From: RGIG5612 sp045600845
GTDB lineage: Bacteria > Bacillota > Clostridia > Lachnospirales > Lachnospiraceae
NCBI GenBank assembly: GCA_045600845.1
Contig: JAZRYR010000026.1
Location: 27,936 to 91,935 of the forward strand
DNA length: 64,000 nt
Direction of reading: 5' to 3'
In this document: positions 1 to 7,961 of the stretch, piece by piece
Position numbering within the stretch: the stretch's first letter is position 1
Layout: every line of letters starts with the position of its first letter
The notes under the pieces: model-generated
The model's database searches: none
The model's input: only the letters and a program-made list of their open reading frames with translations
What the model was told of the DNA's origin: nothing
Program-made: the position numbers and the translations under genes

Positions 1-254
1 TAAATACACATACTTCATGCTGACTCAGTTTATTGTTGGAACGAGGAATGATTGGTTTTACCGGTTTCGGTACACTCTTCGGTTTCTCTTCGAATACTTT
101 TTCCTTTTTCTTTGGAGCTGGCTCATTGAATTCTTCTTCGTCATAGAATTCATCATCTTCTATGTATTCATCTTCATACTCATAATCGTCATCGTAATTA
201 TCTTCTTCTTTAATGTTAAAAGCTCCTAAAAATTTATCGCTGAATTTTCCCATG
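1..254 (-). CDS. sepF: SepF cell-division protein, 5' part only
   Basis: The ATG at 254 follows a good AAGGAG Shine-Dalgarno, and the frame stays open to the window edge (84 codons), so the C-terminal part is missing. The visible N-terminus begins MGKFSDKF, then runs into a very acidic D/E/Y-rich stretch and a K/P-rich linker, as in SepF proteins, where a membrane-binding N-terminal helix and a variable linker precede the FtsZ-binding domain. That domain lies outside the window. The gene directly follows yggS (9 bp gap), the classic ylmE-sepF order of Firmicutes. Identification rests on the N-terminal pattern plus context. SepF would tether FtsZ to the membrane at the septum. Confidence 0.8.
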
Positions 255-263
255 ATAACTCCT

Positions 264-962
264 TTATATTATATTATAATTTCTTGCGCCAAAAATACTG
301 GTTCCAACCCGAACGATGTTCGCTCCCTCATTTATGGCAACAATAAAATCTCCACTCATACCCATTGAGAGGAAATCCATAGAAATATTATCTATGTTTC
401 GACTTTCAATGTCAATAGATAAATGTCTTAAATTCGCAAAGTATCCCCTTACCTCTTCCGGCTCGTCAGTCTGCGGAGCAATTGTCATTAATCCTTTTAC
501 TTTAATATTTTTTAACTTGGAAATTTCCTTTACCAGTTCCATTGCTTCAGTTTTATCTGTTCCAAATTTAGATTCTTCCCCGGCAATATTTACTTCAACC
601 AGAATATCCGTAATAACGCCTGCTTTTTTGGATTCTTTATCAATTTCTTCCGCCAATCTCAAAGAATCTACGGAATGGATCAGATAAGTCTTTCCAATAA
701 TCTGTTTCACTTTATTTCTTTGAAGGTGGCCGATCAGATGCCAACGAATATCCCGTGGCAAAACATCAATTTTTGTCATCAATTCCTGGACTTTATTCTC
801 ACCAAAATCACGGATTCCTGCATCATAAGCTTCTTGAATATCCTCTGCCGGATGAGTCTTGCTTACCGCAACTAAGGTGACTTTCTGACCATACTTGCTG
901 TTTTTTTCCGCTTCTTCAATTTGACTTTTAACTTTTTCTAAATTTTCCTTAATCCCACTCAT
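264..962 (-). CDS. YggS/PLPBP family pyridoxal-phosphate homeostasis protein
   Basis: A 232-residue protein, the usual family length. The PLP-binding lysine lies in LVAVSKTHP near residue 35. Other family blocks are FGENKVQE, WHLIGHLQRNK, the HSVDS segment, EVNIAGEESKFG and the C-terminal phosphate-binding stretch ending RVGTSIFGAR. The family binds PLP without known catalysis and buffers vitamin B6 and amino-acid pools (established for YggS/PROSC). Its start overlaps the end of the HlyD-like gene by 4 bp (ATGA type), so translation is probably coupled. sepF follows, the ylmE-ylmF arrangement. No key residue appears to be missing. Confidence 0.95.
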   Translation of the reverse strand: MSGIKENLEKVKSQIEEAEKNSKYGQKVTLVAVSKTHPAEDIQEAYDAGIRDFGENKVQELMTKIDVLPRDIRWHLIGHLQRNKVKQIIGKTYLIHSVDSLRLAEEIDKESKKAGVITDILVEVNIAGEESKFGTDKTEAMELVKEISKLKNIKVKGLMTIAPQTDEPEEVRGYFANLRHLSIDIESRNIDNISMDFLSMGMSGDFIVAINEGANIVRVGTSIFGARNYNII

Positions 963-2350
963 CGGTTTATTATATCGTTTTCCTTTACTTTTGATGCATT
1001 TTTTACAATCTGTTCAAATAAATTAATCCTGCTTGTAACCGGATCCACAATATAAAAGCTATTGTTTTCACCGATAATATCTACATTCCGGAAAGTTGCA
1101 TATCCAGCCCTTGCAACCAGAACTCCTTGCAAGTTTTCTTTTGCGCCAACCTGATATCTGCTGTCACTGTCATTCTTTATTAAAACATCCCCATCCGAAA
1201 AATCATCGGTGCCGACATAGCAATATTGATCCGTTTTTTTAACGATGGCTGGAGTAACAAAGACTATAGATGTACTTCCATCTTCTAATATCACCTCTTT
1301 GTTGAAGCCGTAATCTGAGGAATTCCCACCCTGGGACAAATACTCAACAGGTATTGTATAGTACTGTTTTTCGGTGATTGCCGTTTTCGGTACTTTAATT
1401 CCTTTTTTTGTATTGTCAATTATGGAAATCGGAGTGTATCGTTCCGTAACATAGCGGATCATATATTTATTAAGGGTAAGAACACCATAAGTATTCCCCG
1501 CTTTCGTAAACATCTCAAAAGCGGCATCTGCAACAATATTGTCTTTTAAAAACTGAATCGTTAAATAATCCGTGTTTTCAAAAACCGTTGGATCCGAAAT
1601 CTGGAAAATCAAATTCCATTTTTCTGAAGTAACAACCTTATAAACAGGGCTGCCCTCTTCTACTAAATCGTTGGATTTAATTATATTTTTCTGGTAATCG
1701 GATTTGTTAAATGAAGAGGTTTCTACCATGTCTGGCTTTATGTTTTCAAATCCATCAATATGGTGAAGCATAATTCCGGAAATATCGGAAGATACAATCT
1801 TATACGCATTTTCCCCAGAACTAGACAAATCCGCATTGATACTCTCAAATACGCTGCTGTTGATCAGCTCCAGAATCTGTGATTCGACTTTATATTTGTA
1901 ATTGTAAATATCATAATAGTGTTCTTCCCGGAAAGAAGTGTCAAAATCATATAGTCCGGAACGAATCTTAGAAAGATTGGCATCACTGAGAATTGATTGA
2001 TCCTTTGCCGCTTTTTCTAACATGGACGAAATTTCACCGGTCCCATCCACAACATAAGTCTGCTGGCTGGCATGGATATTGGTTGCATCACCAACAAAAA
2101 AGTTTATATAACCGGAACCGGCGGAATTAACGATGGTTTCCTCCCGGAGAATCAATGCATTATATTGACCTTCATAACGGCTGGCGGTCTGACCAACAGA
2201 TGCTTCATATATTTCCGTTCTTCCGTTAAAAAGATAGATACAAAAATTAACAACTAAATACAGGATTATTATCGCACATACAATGATCCCTATATTTAGT
2301 TGCCTCTTTTTATTATTTGATTTATCTTCAGGATAATTATCTTTTGACAT
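959..2350 (-). CDS. HlyD-like single-pass membrane protein
   Basis: 463 residues. A short charged N-terminus precedes one transmembrane helix (about residues 20-41, IIVCAIIILYLVVNF). The rest is predicted extracytoplasmic: a biotinyl-lipoyl-like first strand block (YEASVGQT..RYEGQYNALILREE), a helical middle and beta-rich C-terminal segments, resembling periplasmic adaptor/HlyD proteins. No ABC transporter or outer channel gene is adjacent; the neighbours are a P-loop protein (1-bp overlap) and yggS-sepF. In a Gram-positive cell an adaptor next to sepF could serve envelope or division functions, but that is inference. The HlyD family assignment is from overall layout, not from a diagnostic motif. 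Confidence 0.65.
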   Translation of the reverse strand: MSKDNYPEDKSNNKKRQLNIGIIVCAIIILYLVVNFCIYLFNGRTEIYEASVGQTASRYEGQYNALILREETIVNSAGSGYINFFVGDATNIHASQQTYVVDGTGEISSMLEKAAKDQSILSDANLSKIRSGLYDFDTSFREEHYYDIYNYKYKVESQILELINSSVFESINADLSSSGENAYKIVSSDISGIMLHHIDGFENIKPDMVETSSFNKSDYQKNIIKSNDLVEEGSPVYKVVTSEKWNLIFQISDPTVFENTDYLTIQFLKDNIVADAAFEMFTKAGNTYGVLTLNKYMIRYVTERYTPISIIDNTKKGIKVPKTAITEKQYYTIPVEYLSQGGNSSDYGFNKEVILEDGSTSIVFVTPAIVKKTDQYCYVGTDDFSDGDVLIKNDSDSRYQVGAKENLQGVLVARAGYATFRNVDIIGENNSFYIVDPVTSRINLFEQIVKNASKVKENDIINR

Positions 2351-2769
2351 TAAAGTGATAGTACAATATACTCCTTAAACCTGTCAGAAATTTCAGATGC
2401 ATCTAATGATAAGCTTACAATAAAATCAACGCCTAGTTTATTCGCCAGAATAATCAATTTATCAATAATTTCATCTACATTCTGATTCTCCGCATTGGCC
2501 AGAGTCAGAAAACTGTCAAAATAGATTGCTTCTATGTCATTATTTCCGGATATCAAGCCACAAACAAATCCCATAAGAACTTCAAAACTGGAAACCGGAT
2601 ATTCTAAAACATTAATCAAACGGATATTTCTATCTAATTCAAACATGTGCTTGGCATTCTTATCAAGATAAATTACAACGCCGTCAGAGTTTTTCGCTTC
2701 TTCATTCGCATTATCTAACAGAAATTTTGTTTTTCCTTTACCTTTTGCGCCCATAACAAGTTTGACCAT
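2350..2769 (-). CDS. Small P-loop NTPase-like protein of unknown function
   Basis: 139 residues starting MVKLVMGAKGKGKTKFL, with a Walker A (GAKGKGKT) near residues 7-14 and a possible Walker B strand ending in Asp (EAIYFDSF). It is too short for a full ATPase such as PilT, though homologues are often labelled 'PilT-like'. No partner domain or pilus gene is present. The start has a GGAGG Shine-Dalgarno. The stop overlaps the HlyD-like start by one base, so the two are likely cotranscribed and coupled. Function not recognised; nucleotide binding is the only supportable prediction. Confidence 0.75.
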   Translation of the reverse strand: MVKLVMGAKGKGKTKFLLDNANEEAKNSDGVVIYLDKNAKHMFELDRNIRLINVLEYPVSSFEVLMGFVCGLISGNNDIEAIYFDSFLTLANAENQNVDEIIDKLIILANKLGVDFIVSLSLDASEISDRFKEYIVLSL

Positions 2770-2789
2770 AATTACATTACCTCCAAGTA

Positions 2790-3185
2790 TTATTTATATG
2801 CGTTTCGCCAATCTAAATCACCACGGTTGATTGCCATTATAAGAATTTCCGCTGTCGCAACATTTGTTGCTAAAGGAATATTGTGCATATCGCAAAGATC
2901 ATAAACGCGGGCATAATCCAACTCGTTCTGACGCATCTTTATCGGGTCACGCAAAAAGATAACCGCATCGATCTGGTTACATTCAATCTGAGCGCTCATC
3001 TGACGCCCGCCACCCAAATGTCCTGCAAGGAACTTATGGATATTCAGGTTCGTAACATCTTCAATAAGACGACCCGTAGTACCAGTAGCATACAGCTCGT
3101 GTTTACTTAAAATACCTTTATAAGCAATACAGAAATTCTGCATTAATTCTTTTTTTGAATCATGTGCAATCAATCCAATATTCAT
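2790..3185 (-). CDS. mgsA: Methylglyoxal synthase
   Basis: 131 residues, normal for MgsA, which converts dihydroxyacetone phosphate to methylglyoxal plus phosphate as a glycolytic bypass in the cytosol. Diagnostic segments are IGLIAHDSKK, the phosphate-binding ATGTTG, GHLGGGRQM, IFLRDP and the C-terminal PLATNVATAE. The gene starts only 19 bp after radC and has no Shine-Dalgarno. A TTGATA-N16-TAAAAT promoter ends 6 nt before the ATG, with its -35 inside the radC codons, so this gene may be transcribed as a leaderless mRNA independently of radC. Confidence 0.97.
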   Translation of the reverse strand: MNIGLIAHDSKKELMQNFCIAYKGILSKHELYATGTTGRLIEDVTNLNIHKFLAGHLGGGRQMSAQIECNQIDAVIFLRDPIKMRQNELDYARVYDLCDMHNIPLATNVATAEILIMAINRGDLDWRNAYK

Positions 3186-3191
3186 AACTAT

Positions 3192-3219
3192 ATTTTATCA
3201 AAAATCAGTTATTTATCAA
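3192..3219 (-). promoter_or_regulatory. Candidate leaderless promoter of mgsA
   Basis: On the minus strand the -35 is TTGATA (3214-3219), then a 16-bp spacer, then -10 TAAAAT (3192-3197). Only six bases (atagtt) separate the -10 from the ATG at 3185, so transcription should begin at or next to the A of the start codon. No purine-rich ribosome-binding site is present. The -35 lies within the last codons of radC. Confidence 0.6.
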
Positions 3220-3906
3220 TCCCGTTTCTTTAAAACTTGTGTATTTTCTGTCACCAATAATGATATGATCTAAAACCTGAATACCAATCAGTTCCCCGGC
3301 CTCCACTACTCTCTTTGTTGCTGCAATATCATTTTTGCTGGGTTTTGTGTTTCCACTGGGATGATTATGAACCAGAATAATATTAACAGCATCATGATCC
3401 AGCGCCGCAATAAAAATTTCTCTGGGAGAAAAAAGCGCAGAATTAACAGTACCCTGCGAAATCGTAATATCTTTAATCAACTCACAGGCCGAATTCAATA
3501 ACAGCAAGATTACCATCTCGTTTTTACTATGGCGCATCCGCTCCATATAATATTGTGCAATGGATTCCGGGTCTGACATTAAAAGCATTTTTCTTCTGCT
3601 GGTATTCGAAATCCGCTGAGACAGCTCCGCTACCGCTTTCACCTGTAAAGCCTTCACAACACCAACGCCATGGATGGAAAGAAGATCTTTCATATCCAGA
3701 TATTGGATATTCAGAATGTCCTGTTGGTTAATGTCTTCAAACCCTAAGATATTTTCAGCCACCTCTACGGAACAATTTTCTTTCGTTCCCGTACGAAGAA
3801 TAATTGCTAACAGTTCCGCATCGGTAAGTGATGCCGGACCATATTTCAGAAATTTTTCATCTGGTCTGTGATCCGGCTGTAATTCCTTCATTGTTAATCT
3901 ATTCAT
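3205..3906 (-). CDS. radC: RadC/YsxA family JAB domain protein
   Basis: 233 residues. An N-terminal helix-hairpin-helix-like part (LLSIHGVGVVKA) precedes a JAB/MPN metalloprotease-like domain with the zinc-site motif VHNHPSGNTKPSKND near residues 178-193. The family was historically linked to DNA repair, but its biochemical role is not settled. It sits between ynbB and mgsA in the mutSL-miaA block. The start at 3906 has a strong AGGAGG, but that site falls in an inverted repeat (see 3908-3928) that could mask it. All catalytic-type residues (H, H, S, D) are visible. Confidence 0.93.
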   Translation of the reverse strand: MNRLTMKELQPDHRPDEKFLKYGPASLTDAELLAIILRTGTKENCSVEVAENILGFEDINQQDILNIQYLDMKDLLSIHGVGVVKALQVKAVAELSQRISNTSRRKMLLMSDPESIAQYYMERMRHSKNEMVILLLLNSACELIKDITISQGTVNSALFSPREIFIAALDHDAVNIILVHNHPSGNTKPSKNDIAATKRVVEAGELIGIQVLDHIIIGDRKYTSFKETGLINN

Positions 3907-3907
3907 A

Positions 3908-3928
3908 GTGCCTCCTTGGTGTAGGCAC
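3908..3928 (-). promoter_or_regulatory. Inverted repeat covering the radC ribosome-binding site
   Basis: GTGCCT (minus strand 3928-3923) and AGGCAC (3913-3908) form a 6-bp stem with a 9-nt loop. The Shine-Dalgarno AGGAGG lies at 3911-3916, so half of it is in the stem. No U-run follows, so it does not look like a terminator. It could damp radC translation unless ribosomes from ynbB open it. Confidence 0.4.
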
Positions 3929-3936
3929 CCTCGTGA

Positions 3937-5190
3937 CTATGAAATCTGTAAAACAGACTGTAAAGCCTTTAACAAAGCATATTTTCCATTCTCATAGGTT
4001 AATCCACCCTGAAAATATACCGTATAAGGCTCCCGTAAAGGTCCATCCGCAGAAAGCTCGATGGAAGATCCATTCATAAAAGCTCCGCTGGCCATAATAA
4101 CTTTATCACTATAAGCCGGCATTTCCGCAGGAACTGGTCTTACATAACTATCCACATAAGATGCAGCCTGAATTGCTTCACAGAATTTAATAACTTTTTC
4201 CGGAGATAAAAGGTCGATGGCTTCCACGATGCAATGATGGATCTCCTTCGATTTTGGAGAAGTCTGATATCCATATTCTTCAAAAATAGCTGCCGCAAAA
4301 TGAGCATTTTTCAAAGCTTCCGCTACAACCTTTGGAGCTAAAGAAAGTCCCTGGAACAGCGCTTTTAAAGTACCAAGGGAACCTCCTACTTCCTTACCAA
4401 GTCCTGGCGCCGTAAGACGATAGGAGCATCTTTCAATAAGATCCGCTCTTCCGACAATGTATCCTCCCATAGGAGCCAATCCGCCTCCAGGATTCTTTAT
4501 CAAAGAACCGACACAGATATCCGCACCTACATCGGTAGGTTCGATTTCTTCTACAAACTCTCCATAACAGTTATCTACAAAAACAATAATATTTTCATTA
4601 ATATTTTTAATAAACTGTGCAGCTTCTTTTACCTGGTCACAGCTGATGGTTGGTCGGTTTACATATCCTTTGGAACGCTGGATATATGCGATTTTTGTTT
4701 TATCAGTAATTGATTTCCGGATATTATCATAATCAAACTGGCTGTTCTGAATCAACGGAATAATGGAATGTGTAATACCATATTCTTTTAAAGAATTCGG
4801 GCTATCTGTAATCCCGATGGACTGCTCCAGACTGTCATACGGCTTCCCTGTTAAGAATACAATATGGTCACCCGGAAGAAGAATTGCCGAAAGAGCCAAG
4901 AACAAAGCGTGGGTTCCACAGGTAATCTGGGTTCTTACCAAAGCGTCTTCCGTATGGAAAATATCCGCATAAACCTGCTCCAATTTTTCCCGGCCCATCT
5001 CATTGTATCCATATCCGGAGCTGGCATTAAAGTCCGCCTCACATACACTGTTTTTTTGAAAAGCCGATAAAACTTTATATTGATTCGCTTCGGAAATCTC
5101 TTCAATCTTTCGAAACATATCCACTAATTCATTTTCTTTTTGTTCTGCAAGATCAAGTAAGTTTTTCTCTATATCCGGATATCTAAACAA
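3937..5190 (-). CDS. YnbB-like PLP enzyme (methionine gamma-lyase family / 'aluminum resistance')
   Basis: 417 residues of the fold-type I PLP family found next to miaA/mutL in many Firmicutes. Visible features are SGYGYNEMGR, RTQITCGTHALFLAL, the Asp-containing VFVDNCYGE strand and the presumed PLP lysine in GSLIKNPGGG. The substrate is not established; family names range from methionine gamma-lyase to aluminum-resistance protein. The start is TTG at 5190, not ATG: a strong AAAGGAG lies 7 nt upstream and no nearby in-frame ATG exists. It overlaps the end of miaA by 8 bp, so translation is coupled. Confidence 0.88.
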   Translation of the reverse strand: MFRYPDIEKNLLDLAEQKENELVDMFRKIEEISEANQYKVLSAFQKNSVCEADFNASSGYGYNEMGREKLEQVYADIFHTEDALVRTQITCGTHALFLALSAILLPGDHIVFLTGKPYDSLEQSIGITDSPNSLKEYGITHSIIPLIQNSQFDYDNIRKSITDKTKIAYIQRSKGYVNRPTISCDQVKEAAQFIKNINENIIVFVDNCYGEFVEEIEPTDVGADICVGSLIKNPGGGLAPMGGYIVGRADLIERCSYRLTAPGLGKEVGGSLGTLKALFQGLSLAPKVVAEALKNAHFAAAIFEEYGYQTSPKSKEIHHCIVEAIDLLSPEKVIKFCEAIQAASYVDSYVRPVPAEMPAYSDKVIMASGAFMNGSSIELSADGPLREPYTVYFQGGLTYENGKYALLKALQSVLQIS

Positions 5191-6124
5191 TTTCTTTCTC
5201 CTTTAACATTAATAACATTTTATTCATCAGTTCTGGTTCCGATGAAAAATCTTCGTAGTTCAACCAGATGGTTTCTTTTTCTCTTTTAAACCAGGTAATC
5301 TGTCTTTTGGCAAAATGGCGGGTACCTTGTTTAATTCTCTCTACCGCTTCTTCCAGGGAAATATTCCCCTGCAGATACTGGGCAATTTCTTTATAGCCCA
5401 GTCCTTGCATGGAAACCAGATCGGTTCCGTAGCCCTTTTTCAATAAAGCATTTACTTCTTCAACGAGACCATTTTCAATCATCCGGTCCACTCTATAATT
5501 AATCCGTTGATAAATTTCTTCCCGTTCCCGGTTCAATACAAAATAGGCATAATTATAAGGGGATTGTTTCTGACGCTGTTCCAGATTATGCTCCGATATT
5601 TTTCCACCGGTTATTTTATGAAAAACCAAAGCCCGGATCACTCGTTTTACGTTATTCGGATGGATTTCTTCTGCCGCAAGAGGATCCACTTCGGAAAGCA
5701 TCTGATGCAGCCTTTCCGCCCCTTCTTTTTCAAGAATATTTTCACAAAACTTACGGAAGTCTGAATCGTCCTCCTCTTCCGTGAAATCGATATCATATAA
5801 AACAGCCTGAATATAAAAACCGGTACCACCAACAAGAATCGGAATTTTATCCCGGCCCTGAATCTCTTTTATATATTTCTTAGCCTGATTTTTAAATTCA
5901 TAAACATTGAATTCTTCAGATGGGTCATATTCGTCAATCAGATAATGAGGAATCCCCTTCATTTCTCCCGGCTTTATTTTTGCTGTCCCTACATCCATGC
6001 CTTTATATACCTGCATGGAATCTGCACTGATAATCTCTCCTTTGATTTCCTTCGCTAAAGAAATTGAAAGGTCCGTTTTTCCCACAGCCGTTGCCCCGGC
6101 AATAATAATCAAAGAATCGTTCAT
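5183..6124 (-). CDS. miaA: tRNA dimethylallyltransferase
   Basis: 313 residues, typical for MiaA, which transfers a dimethylallyl group to N6 of A37 in tRNAs reading UNN codons. The N-terminal P-loop is GATAVGKTDLS; next come ISADSMQVYKGMDVGTAK, PHYLID, LVGGTGFYIQA and the tRNA-binding insertion. The start overlaps the mutL stop (TAATGA). miaB, which methylthiolates the same base, is in the same gene string, so both steps of ms2i6A37 synthesis are together. Confidence 0.97.
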   Translation of the reverse strand: MNDSLIIIAGATAVGKTDLSISLAKEIKGEIISADSMQVYKGMDVGTAKIKPGEMKGIPHYLIDEYDPSEEFNVYEFKNQAKKYIKEIQGRDKIPILVGGTGFYIQAVLYDIDFTEEEDDSDFRKFCENILEKEGAERLHQMLSEVDPLAAEEIHPNNVKRVIRALVFHKITGGKISEHNLEQRQKQSPYNYAYFVLNREREEIYQRINYRVDRMIENGLVEEVNALLKKGYGTDLVSMQGLGYKEIAQYLQGNISLEEAVERIKQGTRHFAKRQITWFKREKETIWLNYEDFSSEPELMNKMLLMLKEKEIV

Positions 6125-7959
6125 TAAAGGAGCCTCTTAAATTTTCTTTCCAACTCAGATTTTGACATTTGGATAATGGTCGGCCTTCCGTGAGGACAGT
6201 TATATGGATTTTCAAGCTGTAATAACTGGTCAATCAGAGAATTCGCTTCCGCAAAAGAAATTTTATTCCCTCCTTTTACGGCAGCTTTGCAGGCAGCAGA
6301 CGCAATCCGGTCTAAAAGAAGCTCGGATGCCATGGTTGGGGAAATCTCCCCTAATTCGTCTAAAAAACTTAAAAAAAGATTGTTTTCATCCAGAGTAAAT
6401 AAATCCGCAGGAACCGCGGAAACCGCATATTCGGAGCCCCCAAAAGGACGGATTTCAAATCCCATTTCCTCTAACTGAGCCTGATACCGGTTCAAAGTTG
6501 CTTCCTCGGAAGAACTTAAAGTTACTACCAGGGATGGCATAAGATTCTGGGAATAATGTTTCTCATTTTTTATTTTATTTAAAAACTCTTCATATAAAAC
6601 TTTTTCATGGGCCGCATGCTGATCAATGATATATAAAGAGTTATTGTACTCCACGATCCAATAGGTATCGAAGATTTCCCCGATCAGGCGATGACTGCTT
6701 CGGGCTTCGGAGCTCAAAAAGTCCTTGCTGAATAATTCAGTCTGAATATATTTTGCGGTCTCTTTTTCTTCTTCTATGAGCGGATCCGCCGGAAAAATTG
6801 ATGAAGAATTCACTGAATATTCCGTATCCTCCGACAGAAGCTGAAACTGCTGGATCCGGTGATGTTCAAAAGGTTCCGGCGCAGCTTCTTTTACGGGTTC
6901 CGGATCTGGTTTTAAAAACCCATTCTTCTTTTCTTCTTTCGCAGAAGAAATTGTAAATGCCGGAATGTTTTCCCGCTGTTTTAATCGTTCCGAAAGAACT
7001 TCCACAATCCAGTTATATATCTTTTCATTATCAAAGAAGCGAATTTCCGATTTTGCCGGATGAACATTGACATCCACCAGTTCCGGTTCGATTTTCAGGT
7101 TCAGGATAGCAAACGGAAAGGTTCCTTTCATCTGATAACCTTTAAAAGCTTCTTCCACAGCACCGGAAATCACCCGGTCTTTCACATATCGTCCGTTAAC
7201 AAACATTAATTCAAAGGAACGGTTCGCACGGGCCAGTTCCGGTTTTCCTATAAAACCGGATAATTCCATCAGGGGGTCCGAATACTGAACCTCCAGAAGG
7301 TTGGCAGTGATATCTCTTCCGTATACCGCATAAATTGCATCTTTTAACACCCCATTACCGCTGGTGTTGATCTTAACGGACTTATTATTAATAAATTTAA
7401 TGGCTATTTCCGGATGGGATAAAGCGATTTTTCCGACAATATCAGAAATATAACTTCCCTCGGTATGCGGCGTTTTTAAAAACTTCAAACGGGCAGGGGT
7501 ATTATAAAAAACATCTCTTACTACCACCGTCGTGCCATTTGGGAGACCCGCTTCGTCAAAAGAGATTTCTTCCCCGCCATAAATTTTATAGATGATTCCC
7601 GTCAGGCTCTCTGCGGTTTTCGTGCATAATTCCACTTTAGAAACTGCACTGATACTGGATAAAGCTTCCCCGCGGAAGCCCAGAGAATGGAGGAAAGACA
7701 AATCCTCTGCCGTTGAGATTTTGCTTGTGGAATGTCTTAAGAATGCTTTCCGGATCTGCGATTTATCTATACCGCTTCCATTATCGGAAACACGGATCAA
7801 AGAAATGCCCCCATCTGCAATTTCAACCGATATCATGGTAGCACCGGAATCAATGGAATTCTCCATTAATTCTTTCACAATGCTGAGAGGTCTTTCAATG
7901 ACCTCTCCTGCAGCAATCTTATCGATTGTCAGTTTATCTAAAACATTGATTTCTTTCAT
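6124..7959 (-). CDS. mutL: DNA mismatch repair protein MutL
   Basis: 611 residues from the ATG at 7959, two bases after the mutS stop. Upstream in-frame TTG at 7968 would overlap mutS and is less likely. The N-terminal GHKL ATPase shows AAGEVIERP, the ENSIDSG Bergerat motif, DNGSGI and FRGEALSS. A variable P/E/K linker separates the C-terminal dimerisation domain, which has the endonuclease signature DQHAAHEKVLYEE, so this is the nicking type found in bacteria without MutH. The C-terminal CPHGRPT motif is also present. It acts with MutS just upstream. Confidence 0.97.
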   Translation of the reverse strand: MKEINVLDKLTIDKIAAGEVIERPLSIVKELMENSIDSGATMISVEIADGGISLIRVSDNGSGIDKSQIRKAFLRHSTSKISTAEDLSFLHSLGFRGEALSSISAVSKVELCTKTAESLTGIIYKIYGGEEISFDEAGLPNGTTVVVRDVFYNTPARLKFLKTPHTEGSYISDIVGKIALSHPEIAIKFINNKSVKINTSGNGVLKDAIYAVYGRDITANLLEVQYSDPLMELSGFIGKPELARANRSFELMFVNGRYVKDRVISGAVEEAFKGYQMKGTFPFAILNLKIEPELVDVNVHPAKSEIRFFDNEKIYNWIVEVLSERLKQRENIPAFTISSAKEEKKNGFLKPDPEPVKEAAPEPFEHHRIQQFQLLSEDTEYSVNSSSIFPADPLIEEEKETAKYIQTELFSKDFLSSEARSSHRLIGEIFDTYWIVEYNNSLYIIDQHAAHEKVLYEEFLNKIKNEKHYSQNLMPSLVVTLSSSEEATLNRYQAQLEEMGFEIRPFGGSEYAVSAVPADLFTLDENNLFLSFLDELGEISPTMASELLLDRIASAACKAAVKGGNKISFAEANSLIDQLLQLENPYNCPHGRPTIIQMSKSELERKFKRLL

Positions 7960-7961
7960 GA

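Noticed and set aside
17..229. Plus-strand hydrophobic 70-aa ORF
   Set aside because: It is antisense to the D/E-rich N-terminus of sepF; acidic codons read backwards give Phe/Ile/Leu. No ribosome-binding site.
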